DNA of 64,000 nucleotides from Perlucidibaca piscinae DSM 21586 (GTDB taxonomy: Bacteria; Pseudomonadota; Gammaproteobacteria; Pseudomonadales; Moraxellaceae): NCBI RefSeq assembly GCF_000420045.1, contig NZ_ATUE01000006.1, forward strand, positions 62,001 through 126,000, written 5' to 3'. Under the pieces are notes generated by a model. That model searched no databases. It was not told the DNA's origin and saw nothing but the letters and a program-made list of their open reading frames with translations. The position numbers and the translations under genes are program-made. This document shows positions 1 to 8,144 of the stretch, piece by piece. Within the stretch, counting starts at the first letter, position 1. Each line of letters begins with the position of its first letter.

Positions 1-1
1 C

Positions 2-2740
2 GTGCACTTCTTCGGCCAGTCGGAGGCCGAGGTGCTGGGCACCAGCCTGGCCTCGGTGCTGTTGCCGGCAATGTCGCGTGAGCAGCTCGACAGCATGCTG
101 GCGGCGCTGGCAGAGGGAGAGCTGGTGTCGCATTTCCTGATTCGTCTGCCGCGTGCCGATCAGCCGGTGCTGCATCTGGGTGTCACGGCATCGCCGATTC
201 GTGGTGGCGAGGGCGAGATTCTCGGCAGCGCCTTGCTGCTGCGCGACCTCAGCAGCGAGGTCGAGTCAGAGCGCCAGATTCATGATCTCAACGCCAGTCT
301 CGAGGCCCAGGTCGGGCAGCGCACGGCCGAGCTTGAGCGCGTGTTGCGCGAGAACGAGGTGCTGCTGCGCACCATCAACCAGCAGATGCTGTATTCGGTG
401 ACCGATGTCGCCGGCCGCATTCTCGAGGTCAACGACAATTTCTGCGAGCTCAGCGGATACTCGCGTGAGGAGCTGCTCGGCCAGAACCATCGCAAGATCA
501 ACTCCAACGTGCATCCTCCCGAGTTCTGGCGCCATGTCTGGGGCGAGATCTCGCAGGGCAAGTCCTGGCATGGCGAGGTCTGCAACCGCGACAAGAAAGG
601 CGGGCTGTACTGGGTCGACAGCGTGATCGCCCCGTTCATCGGCAGCAATGGCCGCGTCGAGCGCTATGTCTCGATGCGCACCAACATCACCCGGCGCAAG
701 CAGGCCGAGGCGCAGTTCCGCCAGGCCACCGATCTGCTGCAGAACGTGCTCAGTGCCGCCTCTGAAGTGTCCATCATCGCCACCGACTGCCAGGGCGTCA
801 TCACCCTGTTCAATGCCGGTGCCGAGAACCTGCTGCAGTATGCCGCCGACGAGGTCATCGGGCGCTGCACGCCGACCATCTTCCATTGTCCCGAAGAGGT
901 CATGCGTCGTGGCCGAGAGCTGGGCGAGCAGCTCGGCGAGCCCGTCGAGGGCTTCCGCGTCTTTGTGCAGCTGCCGGAACGCGATGGCATGGAGTCACGC
1001 GAGTGGACCTATGTGCGCAAGGATGGCCAGCGCATTCACGTGTCACTGGTGGTCACGGTCATTCGTGGCGATCAGGGAGAGATCACCGGCTATCTGGCGG
1101 TGGCGCAGGACATCACGGTGCGCATCAGTTACGAGCAGGCACTGGTCGAGGCCAAGTTGTCGGCAGAGTCGGCAAACCAGGCCAAGAGCGAGTTCCTGGC
1201 CAACATGAGCCACGAAATCCGTACCCCGATGAACGGCATACTCGGCCTCTGCTATCTGCTTGAGCGCCAGCCGCTGGCGGACGAGACGCGCGCCATGGTG
1301 CGCAAGGTGCAGGGCGCCAGCCAGAGCCTGCTGGCCATCATCAACGACATTCTCGACTTCTCCAAGATCGAGGCACGCCGGCTCGAGCTGGAGCGTGCTC
1401 CGTTCAGTCTGGCCGCGCTGGTCGACCAGCTGCGCGGCCTGTTCCAGGCCTCCCTGCAGGACAGGCCGGTGGGCCTGCTCATCGAGCCGGTGCCGGCACA
1501 GATCAGCCAGCTGGTGGGTGACTCCCTGCGTCTGAACCAGATTCTTACCAATCTGCTCAGCAATGCGGTCAAGTTCACGCGCCAGGGTCAGGTCTCGCTG
1601 ACTGTCACGGCGCTGGGAGAAACGCCTTGCGGGCACCAGCGCGTGCGCTTCACGGTTGCCGACACCGGCATCGGGATTCCAGAGGAAAAGCTGGACTCCA
1701 TCTTCCAGGCCTTCAGCCAGGCCGACAGTTCGATCTCGCGCAGCTTTGGCGGCACAGGGCTCGGTCTGGCCATCAGCCATCGTCTGGTGACCCTGATGGG
1801 GGGCGAGATGAAGGTGCAGAGCCAGCTTGGTCAGGGCAGTCGTTTCGAGGTCGAGATCGCCTTCGAGTGTCCGCGCCAGCCCATGCTGCTGCCTGAAGCC
1901 GAGGTGGTTGCGGAGGAAGAGCGTGGTTATCGGCGTCTGTCAGGCGTGCGCATCCTGCTGGCTGACGACAGCGAGCTCAATCGCGATGTCGCCAGGAGCA
2001 TCCTGGTCATGGAGGGTGCCGAGGTCACCACGGTCGTGGATGGCCTGGCGGCCGTCGAACAGCTGCGCTCGCATCCGGATGCCCATGACCTGGTGCTGAT
2101 GGATGTCCAGATGCCGGTACTGGACGGTTATGCCGCCACGCGCCTGATCCGTGACAGTCTGCAGCGCAGCGATCTGCCTATCCTGGCGCTGACTGCGGGC
2201 GCCATGTCCGGGCAGCGTGACAAGGCGCTGGCGGCCGGCATGAACGGCTTCGTCACCAAGCCTTTCCAGGTCGATCTTCTGGTGCGCGAGATTCGTGCCT
2301 GTCTGCCGCAGCCTGCGCATGTGCTGGCACTGACCGTTACCGGACCTGCCGCACCGGTGCTGGCAGAGAGCAGTTCGGCGCCACAGCCCGTGGCGGAGCC
2401 GGATCGGCAGCTGTCGACGGAAGCGCAGGCTCGGCCGGACCCTGATCCGGAGATCGCGGCCGCGCTGGCGGTGTTCCGCCAGCGCTATCTGGACGAGCGT
2501 CTGCCGCAGCAGCTGACCACCCTCGAGGGATGCCTGGAGCAGTCCGCCACACTGGATGTCGACCTGCTGCGCCGCACCTTGCACAGCATGGCAGGGGAGG
2601 CCGGCATGGTGGGTCTGGTCGAGCTGGGGCGTCGGGCGCGCGAGCTGGAGTACCAGCTTGACCAGAATGTGGAGGCGGTCCGCCTGGCCTTGCCGGATCT
2701 GGTCGCCATGGTTCGCGCCGTGCCGCATCAGGCGGCCTGA
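2..2740 (+). CDS. Hybrid sensor histidine kinase, C-terminal part (PAS-PAS-PAS-HisKA-HATPase-REC-Hpt)
   Basis: The frame is open to the left edge, so the true N-terminus is missing; 912 codons are visible. In order: remnant of a first PAS domain (to about residue 85), a coiled-coil linker (90-115), PAS domains near 120-235 and 245-375, HisKA with the H-box SHEIRTPMNG (phospho-His 404), HATPase_c with LTNLLSNAVKF, DTGIGIP and GGTGLGLAI, a receiver domain with phospho-Asp 701 (LMDVQMP), a Pro/Ala-rich linker, and a C-terminal Hpt domain with HSMAGEAG (His 861). This is a full BarA/ArcB-like phosphorelay chain (His-Asp-His). The usual final step is transfer to a separate response regulator, which is not in view. 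The input signal is unknown. A membrane-anchored or sensory N-terminus probably lies upstream. Confidence 0.93.
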   Translation: MHFFGQSEAEVLGTSLASVLLPAMSREQLDSMLAALAEGELVSHFLIRLPRADQPVLHLGVTASPIRGGEGEILGSALLLRDLSSEVESERQIHDLNASLEAQVGQRTAELERVLRENEVLLRTINQQMLYSVTDVAGRILEVNDNFCELSGYSREELLGQNHRKINSNVHPPEFWRHVWGEISQGKSWHGEVCNRDKKGGLYWVDSVIAPFIGSNGRVERYVSMRTNITRRKQAEAQFRQATDLLQNVLSAASEVSIIATDCQGVITLFNAGAENLLQYAADEVIGRCTPTIFHCPEEVMRRGRELGEQLGEPVEGFRVFVQLPERDGMESREWTYVRKDGQRIHVSLVVTVIRGDQGEITGYLAVAQDITVRISYEQALVEAKLSAESANQAKSEFLANMSHEIRTPMNGILGLCYLLERQPLADETRAMVRKVQGASQSLLAIINDILDFSKIEARRLELERAPFSLAALVDQLRGLFQASLQDRPVGLLIEPVPAQISQLVGDSLRLNQILTNLLSNAVKFTRQGQVSLTVTALGETPCGHQRVRFTVADTGIGIPEEKLDSIFQAFSQADSSISRSFGGTGLGLAISHRLVTLMGGEMKVQSQLGQGSRFEVEIAFECPRQPMLLPEAEVVAEEERGYRRLSGVRILLADDSELNRDVARSILVMEGAEVTTVVDGLAAVEQLRSHPDAHDLVLMDVQMPVLDGYAATRLIRDSLQRSDLPILALTAGAMSGQRDKALAAGMNGFVTKPFQVDLLVREIRACLPQPAHVLALTVTGPAAPVLAESSSAPQPVAEPDRQLSTEAQARPDPDPEIAAALAVFRQRYLDERLPQQLTTLEGCLEQSATLDVDLLRRTLHSMAGEAGMVGLVELGRRARELEYQLDQNVEAVRLALPDLVAMVRAVPHQAA

Positions 2741-2867
2741 TGCAACGATTCGGGCAGACGACACTGTCATCCTGCTGTCGTCAGATTGTCATGAAAGCGT
2801 GACACCGTGCACGGGTTGGCCATGACGGCATGGCCTCGTCCCGACCCTGCATGAACGGAGTGCTCTC

Positions 2868-3125
2868 ATGAACAAGCTGCTCGCCGCCGCCCTCCTGGTG
2901 GTTTCCCCGCTGGCCCTGGCCGCCAGCCAGTACGACAAGCCCGGCTATGTCACCAAGGTTGAAGACGGCCGCCTGTGGGTGTTCGCTGAAGGCTCCAAGG
3001 AGCTGGCCCAGTTCGAACAGCATGGCGAGCCGGCCATCTCGGTTTCCCGCATTGGCGAAGGCCCGGAAGGCATGACCCTGCGTGGCCCGTCGGCTGACGT
3101 GGTTGATGCCTACCTGGCCAAGTGA
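2868..3125 (+). CDS. Small exported protein of unknown function
   Basis: This 85-residue protein begins with a clear Sec signal peptide (hydrophobic core AAALLVVSPLALA, cleavage probably after Ala 19), leaving a mature periplasmic protein of about 66 residues. The mature part is mixed alpha/beta in character, with GYVTKVEDGRLWVF and a C-terminal helix; it has no cysteine and no motif I recognise. The start is supported by a ggagtg Shine-Dalgarno. It is followed by two closely spaced hairpins with T-runs, so it is probably monocistronic. The AhpC-, MlaA- and lipoprotein-type genes of the window do not resemble it. Similar short exported proteins are common in Pseudomonadales, but no role can be assigned. 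Confidence 0.72.
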   Translation: MNKLLAAALLVVSPLALAASQYDKPGYVTKVEDGRLWVFAEGSKELAQFEQHGEPAISVSRIGEGPEGMTLRGPSADVVDAYLAK

Positions 3126-3166
3126 GCTTGGCAGGCATGTGCAGCTGCCGCTGAGCAACGCATGAG

Positions 3167-3198
3167 CAGCGGCCCGCCAGCGGGTCGCTGTGGTTTTT
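3167..3198 (+). terminator. Probable terminator after the small exported protein
   Basis: An imperfect hairpin pairs the arm agcg/cccgc with gcggg/cgct and is followed by tggttttt. It lies about 40 bases after the stop of the exported protein gene. Confidence 0.5.
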
Positions 3199-3199
3199 A

Positions 3200-3236
3200 C
3201 GCCACGGTTCCGGACTTCCGGGCCGTGGCGTTTTTT
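3200..3236 (+). terminator. Rho-independent terminator
   Basis: The stem GCCACGG (3201-3207) pairs with CCGTGGC (3223-3229) and is followed by a run of six T. The T-run is only on the plus-strand side, so this ends plus-strand transcription. It does not serve the convergent SulP gene, which ends 18 bases further on. Confidence 0.75.
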
Positions 3237-3253
3237 CGAGCGTCAGGCGAGCC

Positions 3254-4954
3254 TCAGCATGTCGGGCTCAGCCTCTGCACTGCCAGCTCCGTGGACAGAT
3301 GCACATGGTCCGCGCCCAGCGCCCGCATGAAGTGGGTTCCCTGCAGCTTGTCCATGACCGGCCCCTTGACCTCCGCCAGATGCAGCTGCATGCCGGCCTC
3401 CTGCAGCGACTGCTCCAGGCTTTCCAGCAGCTCCAAGCCGCTGGCGTCGATGGCGGCGACCCCGGACAGGATCAGCACCAGCTGCTTCGCCTGCGGATGA
3501 TCCGCGACCAGTGCCAGCAGACGTGACTCGACTTGCGGCACATTGGCGAAATAGAGGTTCTCGTCGACACGCACCAGCAGCAGCTCCGGCCAGGTCACCA
3601 CATGGTGACGCAGGATGTTGCGGTAGTGTTCGGTGCCGGGTACGCGGCCGACCACGGCGATGTGCGGGTTGCTGGTGCGCCGCAGGGTGATCGCCAGCGC
3701 CAGGCCTATGCCGAGCAGCAGTCCGGGCTCGATGCCCAGCGCCAGCACGCCGAGCACGGTGGCGAGCTGGGCGAGGCCGTCGCCGCGGTCATAGCGCCAG
3801 GTGCTGACGATGCCGCGCAGGTCGATGAGCTGCGTCACCGCCACCACCACGATGGCGGCCAGCACCACCTTGGGCAGCGGTGCCAGCGCACCGGTGAAGG
3901 CGAACGCGGCCAGGGCCACCCAGCCGGCCGTGATGATGGCGGCGAGCTGCGTGCGTGCGCCGGCATCGAAGTTGACCATGGAGCGCGCAAAGCCGCCCGC
4001 CACCGGCATGCCGCCAAAGGCAGCCGAGCCGATGTTGGTGACGCCGAGTGCCAGCAGCTCGCGATCGGGATCAATGCGCTGGCGACGGCGCAGGGCCAGA
4101 AGGCGTGCCACCGACAGGCTCTCGACGTAGCCGATCAGCGCGATCAGCAGCGCGGAGCCGACCAGGCCCTGCCAGCCGGGCACGAACAGGAAGTCCAGCG
4201 AGGGAGCCGGCAGCCCCTGCGGAATGCTGCCCACCACCGGCATCTGCGCTTCACCCTGAAGGCTGGCCGACAGCAGGATGGCGCCGACCACCAGCAGCAA
4301 GGGCATCATGCGTGCTGACAGGGCGGCCTGCTTGCGACTCAGTCCCAGCACCTGCAGCCAGCCCGGCAGCTGGTTGCGTGCCAGCAGCAGCAGGGTCATG
4401 GTGAGCAGGCCGCAGCCCAGAACCAGTCCGTTGATGCTGGCCAGTCGTGGCAACAGTTCCTGCAGCAGGTCGAGGAAGGACTCCTGGTTGCCCAGCCGGA
4501 TGCCGACCAGTGCCGGCACCTGGGTGCCGATGATGGTGATCGTGGCACCGGTGCTGAAGCCGTTGAGCACCGGATGGCTGACGAAGTGGGACAGCCAGCC
4601 CAGGCGCAGAAAGGCGAACAGCAGCAGAAACAGTCCCGACAGCAGCGCCAGCCACAACCCGCCCGCCAGAGCCCGTGCCGGATCGCCCTCGGCAAAGCCG
4701 CCCAGCGCAGCCGCCACCATGACCGCCGCCACCGCTACCGGTCCCACGGCCAGGGTGCGGCTGCTGCCGGTCAGGGCATACAGGATGGGCGGAATCACGC
4801 TGGCATAGAGACCGACTTCCGGTGGCAGGCCGGCGAGCAGGGCATAGGCCAGTGCCTGCGGAATCAGCAGGATGGCGGTGATGGTACCGGCGAGGGCGTC
4901 ATCACCGAGGTCGCGGCGCTGGTAGGTCAGCAGCCAGTCGGGCAGCAGCGTCAT
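3254..4954 (-). CDS. SulP-family anion transporter with C-terminal STAS domain
   Basis: This 566-residue protein is the usual length for bacterial SulP permeases. The N-terminal half has the family signature region (IPQALAYALLAGLPPEVGLY, then GSSRTLAVGPVAV) and about 10-12 membrane segments. Residues about 440-560 form a cytoplasmic STAS domain ending in the SGVAAIDASGLELLESL helix. SulP proteins move sulfate, bicarbonate or other anions. Its partner here is the persulfide dioxygenase gene immediately upstream on the same strand (31-base gap), which suggests a sulfur oxyanion such as sulfite or sulfate as substrate (inference). The start has an aagga Shine-Dalgarno. Substrate and direction cannot be read from the sequence. 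Confidence 0.9.
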   Translation of the reverse strand: MTLLPDWLLTYQRRDLGDDALAGTITAILLIPQALAYALLAGLPPEVGLYASVIPPILYALTGSSRTLAVGPVAVAAVMVAAALGGFAEGDPARALAGGLWLALLSGLFLLLFAFLRLGWLSHFVSHPVLNGFSTGATITIIGTQVPALVGIRLGNQESFLDLLQELLPRLASINGLVLGCGLLTMTLLLLARNQLPGWLQVLGLSRKQAALSARMMPLLLVVGAILLSASLQGEAQMPVVGSIPQGLPAPSLDFLFVPGWQGLVGSALLIALIGYVESLSVARLLALRRRQRIDPDRELLALGVTNIGSAAFGGMPVAGGFARSMVNFDAGARTQLAAIITAGWVALAAFAFTGALAPLPKVVLAAIVVVAVTQLIDLRGIVSTWRYDRGDGLAQLATVLGVLALGIEPGLLLGIGLALAITLRRTSNPHIAVVGRVPGTEHYRNILRHHVVTWPELLLVRVDENLYFANVPQVESRLLALVADHPQAKQLVLILSGVAAIDASGLELLESLEQSLQEAGMQLHLAEVKGPVMDKLQGTHFMRALGADHVHLSTELAVQRLSPTC

Positions 4955-4985
4955 GCCGGTATCCTTGTTGCCGGTGGGGTTGCGA

Positions 4986-5849
4986 TCACAGCGCGTTGAG
5001 CGGAATCTTCAGGTAGCGGGTGCCGTTGTCCTCGGACGGCGGCAGGTGCCCTGCGCGGATGTTGATCTGGATGGCTGGCAGGATCAGGTTGGGCATGGCC
5101 AGGGTGGCATCGCGTGCGGTACGCATGGCCACGAACTCGTCCTCGCTGATGCCGTCGTGCAGGTGGATGTTGCGCGCGCGCTGCTCGGCGACAGTGGTGA
5201 TCCACGAGGCCTCGCGCGCGACCGGGGGATAGTCATGACACATGTACAGGATGGTGTCGTCCGGCATGTCCAGCAGCTTGCGTGTGGAATGGTACAAGGT
5301 GTGGGCATTGCCGCCGGGAAAGTCGCAGCGCGCCGAGCCGACGTCCGGCATGAACAGGGTGTCACCGACAAAGACGTGCTTTTCCTCCACGACATAGGCC
5401 ATGTCGGCCGGCGTGTGGCCGGGCACGTGCAGGACGCGCGCATTGAGTTCGCCGATGCGGAAGCGCTCGCCATCCTTGAACAGGTGGCCGAACTGCGAGC
5501 CGTCGAGGCAGAACTCCGGCTCCAGATTGAAGATCTTCTTGAACACGCCCTGCACGCCGCGAATGTCTTCGCCGATGGCGATCACGCCACCGAGCTGCTG
5601 CTGCAGGTAGGGAGCCGCCGAGAGGTGGTCGGCATGGGCATGGGTTTCCAGCAGCCATTGCACGCTGAGCTGCTCGGCGCGGACATAGGCGATGACGGCG
5701 TCGGCAGAGGTGGTGCTGGTGTGCCCCGAACGAAAGTCATAATCCAGCACCGAGTCGACGATGGCACACTGGCTGCCGCGACCGCCATGGATGACATAGG
5801 TCACGGTGCTGGTGGCCGGATCGAAGAAGGATTGAACTTTTGCATCCAT
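4986..5849 (-). CDS. Persulfide dioxygenase / Blh-type metallo-beta-lactamase-fold hydrolase
   Basis: This 287-residue MBL-fold protein has the metal motif THAHADH (His 70, His 72, Asp 74, His 75), then His 145 (VPGHTPADM), Asp 163 (VGDTLFMPD) and His 205 (MCHDYPP). The SARCDFPGG segment is typical of ETHE1-like and Blh persulfide dioxygenases. These use one iron to oxidise glutathione persulfide to sulfite and glutathione. In Blh of Agrobacterium/Xylella the MBL domain is fused to a DUF442 phosphatase-like domain; here it stands alone and the DUF442 domain is on the divergent SQR gene. A ggggaag Shine-Dalgarno supports this start. The palindrome upstream suggests control by the divergent BigR-type regulator. 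Confidence 0.9.
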   Translation of the reverse strand: MDAKVQSFFDPATSTVTYVIHGGRGSQCAIVDSVLDYDFRSGHTSTTSADAVIAYVRAEQLSVQWLLETHAHADHLSAAPYLQQQLGGVIAIGEDIRGVQGVFKKIFNLEPEFCLDGSQFGHLFKDGERFRIGELNARVLHVPGHTPADMAYVVEEKHVFVGDTLFMPDVGSARCDFPGGNAHTLYHSTRKLLDMPDDTILYMCHDYPPVAREASWITTVAEQRARNIHLHDGISEDEFVAMRTARDATLAMPNLILPAIQINIRAGHLPPSEDNGTRYLKIPLNAL

Positions 5850-5882
5850 GACGCTTCCCCATTAAACTTAATATGAATGTAG

Positions 5883-5898
5883 ATTATTGGTGAATAAT
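5883..5898. promoter_or_regulatory. Candidate BigR/SqrR operator between divergent sulfur genes
   Basis: A perfect inverted repeat ATTATT-N4-AATAAT lies in the AT-rich 93-base gap between the persulfide dioxygenase and the ArsR-type regulator. BigR-like repressors bind AT-rich palindromes in their own promoter, and the position fits repression of both directions. Inferred from symmetry and context only. Confidence 0.5.
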
Positions 5899-5942
5899 TT
5901 ACTTGTCAATAAAGTGTTAGCCATGACGACGAGGTATCCGAC

Positions 5943-6290
5943 GTGACGACAACCCTGAGTCTCGAGGCCTTCACCATGTTGCGCGATTCGGCCACCAAGG
6001 CCTGCGCGCTGCTCAAGGTGCTGGCCAACGAAGACCGCCTGCTGTTGCTCTGCCAGCTGACCCAGGGCGAGCGCAACGTGGGCGAGCTGGAGTCGCTGTG
6101 CGGCATCCGTCAGCCGACCTTGTCGCAGCAACTGGCCGTGCTGCGCGAGGAGGGCATGGTCAATGCCCGCCGCGACGGCAAGTACATCTATTACAGCCTG
6201 GCCAACCCGGAAGTCATCCAGGTCATGAGCACGCTGTCCAGCCTGTACTGCGGCCGCGTGCTGACCGAGCTGAAATCACACCCATACTGA
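5943..6290 (+). CDS. bigR: BigR/SqrR-like ArsR-family persulfide-sensing repressor
   Basis: This 115-residue winged-helix ArsR protein has the recognition helix QPTLSQQLAVLREEGMV and a wing RRDGKYIYYSL. Cys 37 (LLLCQL) and Cys 103 (LYCGR) are 66 residues apart, the same spacing as the redox pair of BigR (42/108) and SqrR (41/107), which forms a disulfide or polysulfide bridge with persulfides and releases DNA. Cys 21 and Cys 53 are additional. The start is GTG with gagg eight bases upstream; ATG at codon 12 is an alternative. A seven-codon ATG frame (5922-5945) overlaps this GTG and could couple translation. It sits divergent to the persulfide dioxygenase and just ahead of the SQR fusion. Confidence 0.85.
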   Translation: MTTTLSLEAFTMLRDSATKACALLKVLANEDRLLLLCQLTQGERNVGELESLCGIRQPTLSQQLAVLREEGMVNARRDGKYIYYSLANPEVIQVMSTLSSLYCGRVLTELKSHPY

Positions 6291-6308
6291 ATGCACGAGG
6301 AGAGGGCG

Positions 6309-7892
6309 ATGGTCGACACGACGCGGATCAACGGGGTCTTGCAGGTGGCGCCACAGCTCCTGCCCGAGCAGCTCGAGGAGCTGGCCCGGCAAGGCATCAA
6401 GTCAGTGATCTGCAACCGGCCGGATGGCGAGGGCGGTGCCGGGCAGCCGGATGCCACGCGCATGGCCGCCATCGCTGCCGAGCATGGCCTTGCCTTTACC
6501 TATCTTCCGGTGGTGCCTGGCCAGATAACCGATGCCGATGGCGAGGCCTTCGGCAAGTTGATCGCCGAGTTGCCGCACCCGGTCGTTGCCTACTGCCGCA
6601 CCGGCAACCACAGCCGGATGCTGTTCGAGCGCGCCTCCGGCCTCGGTCTTTGCGAGCAGGAGGGCGTGCTGCGTCATGACATTCTCGTGCTCGGTGGCGG
6701 CACGGCCGGCATCGGGGTCACCGCCAGTCTGCTCAGGCGTCACCGCGATCTCGACATCGCCATCGTCGAGCCTGGCGAGAACCATTATTACCAGCCCGGC
6801 TGGACCCTGGTCGGTGGCGGCGCCTTCGATCAGAAGCGTACCGTGCGACGCACTGCCGATCTGATTCCGCAGGGGGCGCACTGGATCCGTGGCGCCGTGT
6901 CGCGACTGGATCCGGACGCCAGCATGGTGCATCTCGCCGACGGGCGTCGCATCCAGTACCGCCAGCTCATTGTCGCGCTGGGCCTGGAGCTGAACTGGGA
7001 AGGTGTCGAGGGGCTGGAGGAGACGCTGGGTGCCAACGGCGTCACCTCCAACTACCGTTTCGACCTCACGACCTACACCTGGGAACTGGTGCAGGGGCTG
7101 CGTTCCGGCAAGGCACTGTTCACCCAGCCGCCCATGCCCATCAAGTGTGCCGGCGCGCCGCAGAAGGCCATGTACCTGTCCTGCGATCACTGGCTGCGCA
7201 GCGGGCGTCTCAAGGACATCGAGGTCGAGCTGAATTCGGCGGGCGCCGTGCTGTTCGGGGTGCCGGAGTTCGTGCCGCCACTGATGCGCTATGTCGAGAA
7301 ATACGGCGCTCGCCTGGCCTTCCAGTCCACGCTGGTCAAGGTTGATGGTCCGGCGAAGAAGGCCTGGTTCGATGTCGTGGCAGCGGATGGCCAGGTCAGC
7401 CGGGTCGAGAAATCCTTCGACATGCTGCATGCGGTGCCGCCGCAGCGCGCCCCCGACGTGGTACGCAACAGCCCGCTGGCGGATGCCGCCGGCTGGTGTG
7501 CGGTCGACCAGCACACGCTGCAGTCGCCGCGCTATGCCAATGTCTTCGCGCTCGGCGATGTCTGCAGCTCGCCCAACGCCAAGACCATGGCGGCGGCACG
7601 CAAGCAGGTCGTGGTGGTGGCAGAGAACCTGCTCGCCGCCCGGAGCGGACAGCCGCTGCCAACCCGCTATGACGGCTACGGCTCCTGCCCGCTGACGGTC
7701 GAGAAGGGACGTGTGGTATTGGCCGAGTTCGGTTTCGGCGGCAAGCTGCTGCCAACCTTTCCGCTGGATCCGGTGGTGCCGCGCTACTCGGCCTGGGTGC
7801 TGAAAGCGGTGTTGCTGCCCTGGGTGTACTGGAACCTCATGCTCAAGGGGCGTGAGTGGTTTGCCCGGCCCGGTCAGCCAGCTGTCAAGTAG
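6309..7892 (+). CDS. Fusion of DUF442 phosphatase/sulfurtransferase-like domain and sulfide:quinone oxidoreductase
   Basis: This is a 527-residue two-domain protein. Residues 1-115 are a DUF442 (Blh phosphatase-like) domain with a catalytic-loop cysteine, Cys 96, in the sequence YCRTGNHS; the usual loop arginine position is His. Residues about 120-525 are an FAD-dependent SQR: the ADP-binding motif VLGGGTAGIG, Cys 280 in PIKCAGAPQK and Cys 419 in GDVCSSPNAKT. These match the redox cysteines of mitochondrial-type (type II) SQR, which oxidises sulfide and passes electrons to quinone. The covalent link suggests that sulfane sulfur made by SQR is handed to the DUF442 domain. I prefer ATG 6309 because gaggagagg precedes it by about five bases; ATG 6291, abutting the bigR stop, is possible. 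Confidence 0.88.
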   Translation: MVDTTRINGVLQVAPQLLPEQLEELARQGIKSVICNRPDGEGGAGQPDATRMAAIAAEHGLAFTYLPVVPGQITDADGEAFGKLIAELPHPVVAYCRTGNHSRMLFERASGLGLCEQEGVLRHDILVLGGGTAGIGVTASLLRRHRDLDIAIVEPGENHYYQPGWTLVGGGAFDQKRTVRRTADLIPQGAHWIRGAVSRLDPDASMVHLADGRRIQYRQLIVALGLELNWEGVEGLEETLGANGVTSNYRFDLTTYTWELVQGLRSGKALFTQPPMPIKCAGAPQKAMYLSCDHWLRSGRLKDIEVELNSAGAVLFGVPEFVPPLMRYVEKYGARLAFQSTLVKVDGPAKKAWFDVVAADGQVSRVEKSFDMLHAVPPQRAPDVVRNSPLADAAGWCAVDQHTLQSPRYANVFALGDVCSSPNAKTMAAARKQVVVVAENLLAARSGQPLPTRYDGYGSCPLTVEKGRVVLAEFGFGGKLLPTFPLDPVVPRYSAWVLKAVLLPWVYWNLMLKGREWFARPGQPAVK

Positions 7893-7926
7893 TTCAATTC
7901 ATCAATATTGCAGGAAGGATTGAATC

Positions 7927-8139
7927 ATGAGGGCGAATGTCGGCGGTATCGACCGCAAGCTGCGCATCGTTGTGGGCGTGGCACTGATCGTGATGGCTGC
8001 CACGGGTGCCATCGGATTCTGGGGCTACATCGGCGTGGTGATGGTGGCCACCGGGCTGGCGCGCTTCTGCCCGGCCTATGTGCCGTTCGGGTTCAGCAGC
8101 GAGAAGGCCTGCTGCGACAAGAAATCCAGCGAGAGTTGA
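7927..8139 (+). CDS. DUF2892 (YgaP-type) small membrane protein
   Basis: This 70-residue protein carries the family start MRANVGGIDRKLRIVVG and two membrane helices (about 12-30 and 33-48), followed by FCPAYVPFG and a short cytoplasmic tail with a Cys-Cys pair (ACCDKK). In YgaP this domain is the membrane half of a membrane rhodanese. Free-standing copies accompany sulfide-oxidation genes. It lies 34 bases after the SQR fusion with a good aagga Shine-Dalgarno, so it is likely co-transcribed. The cysteines could take part in sulfur handling (inference). Confidence 0.85.
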   Translation: MRANVGGIDRKLRIVVGVALIVMAATGAIGFWGYIGVVMVATGLARFCPAYVPFGFSSEKACCDKKSSES

Positions 8140-8144
8140 AGATC

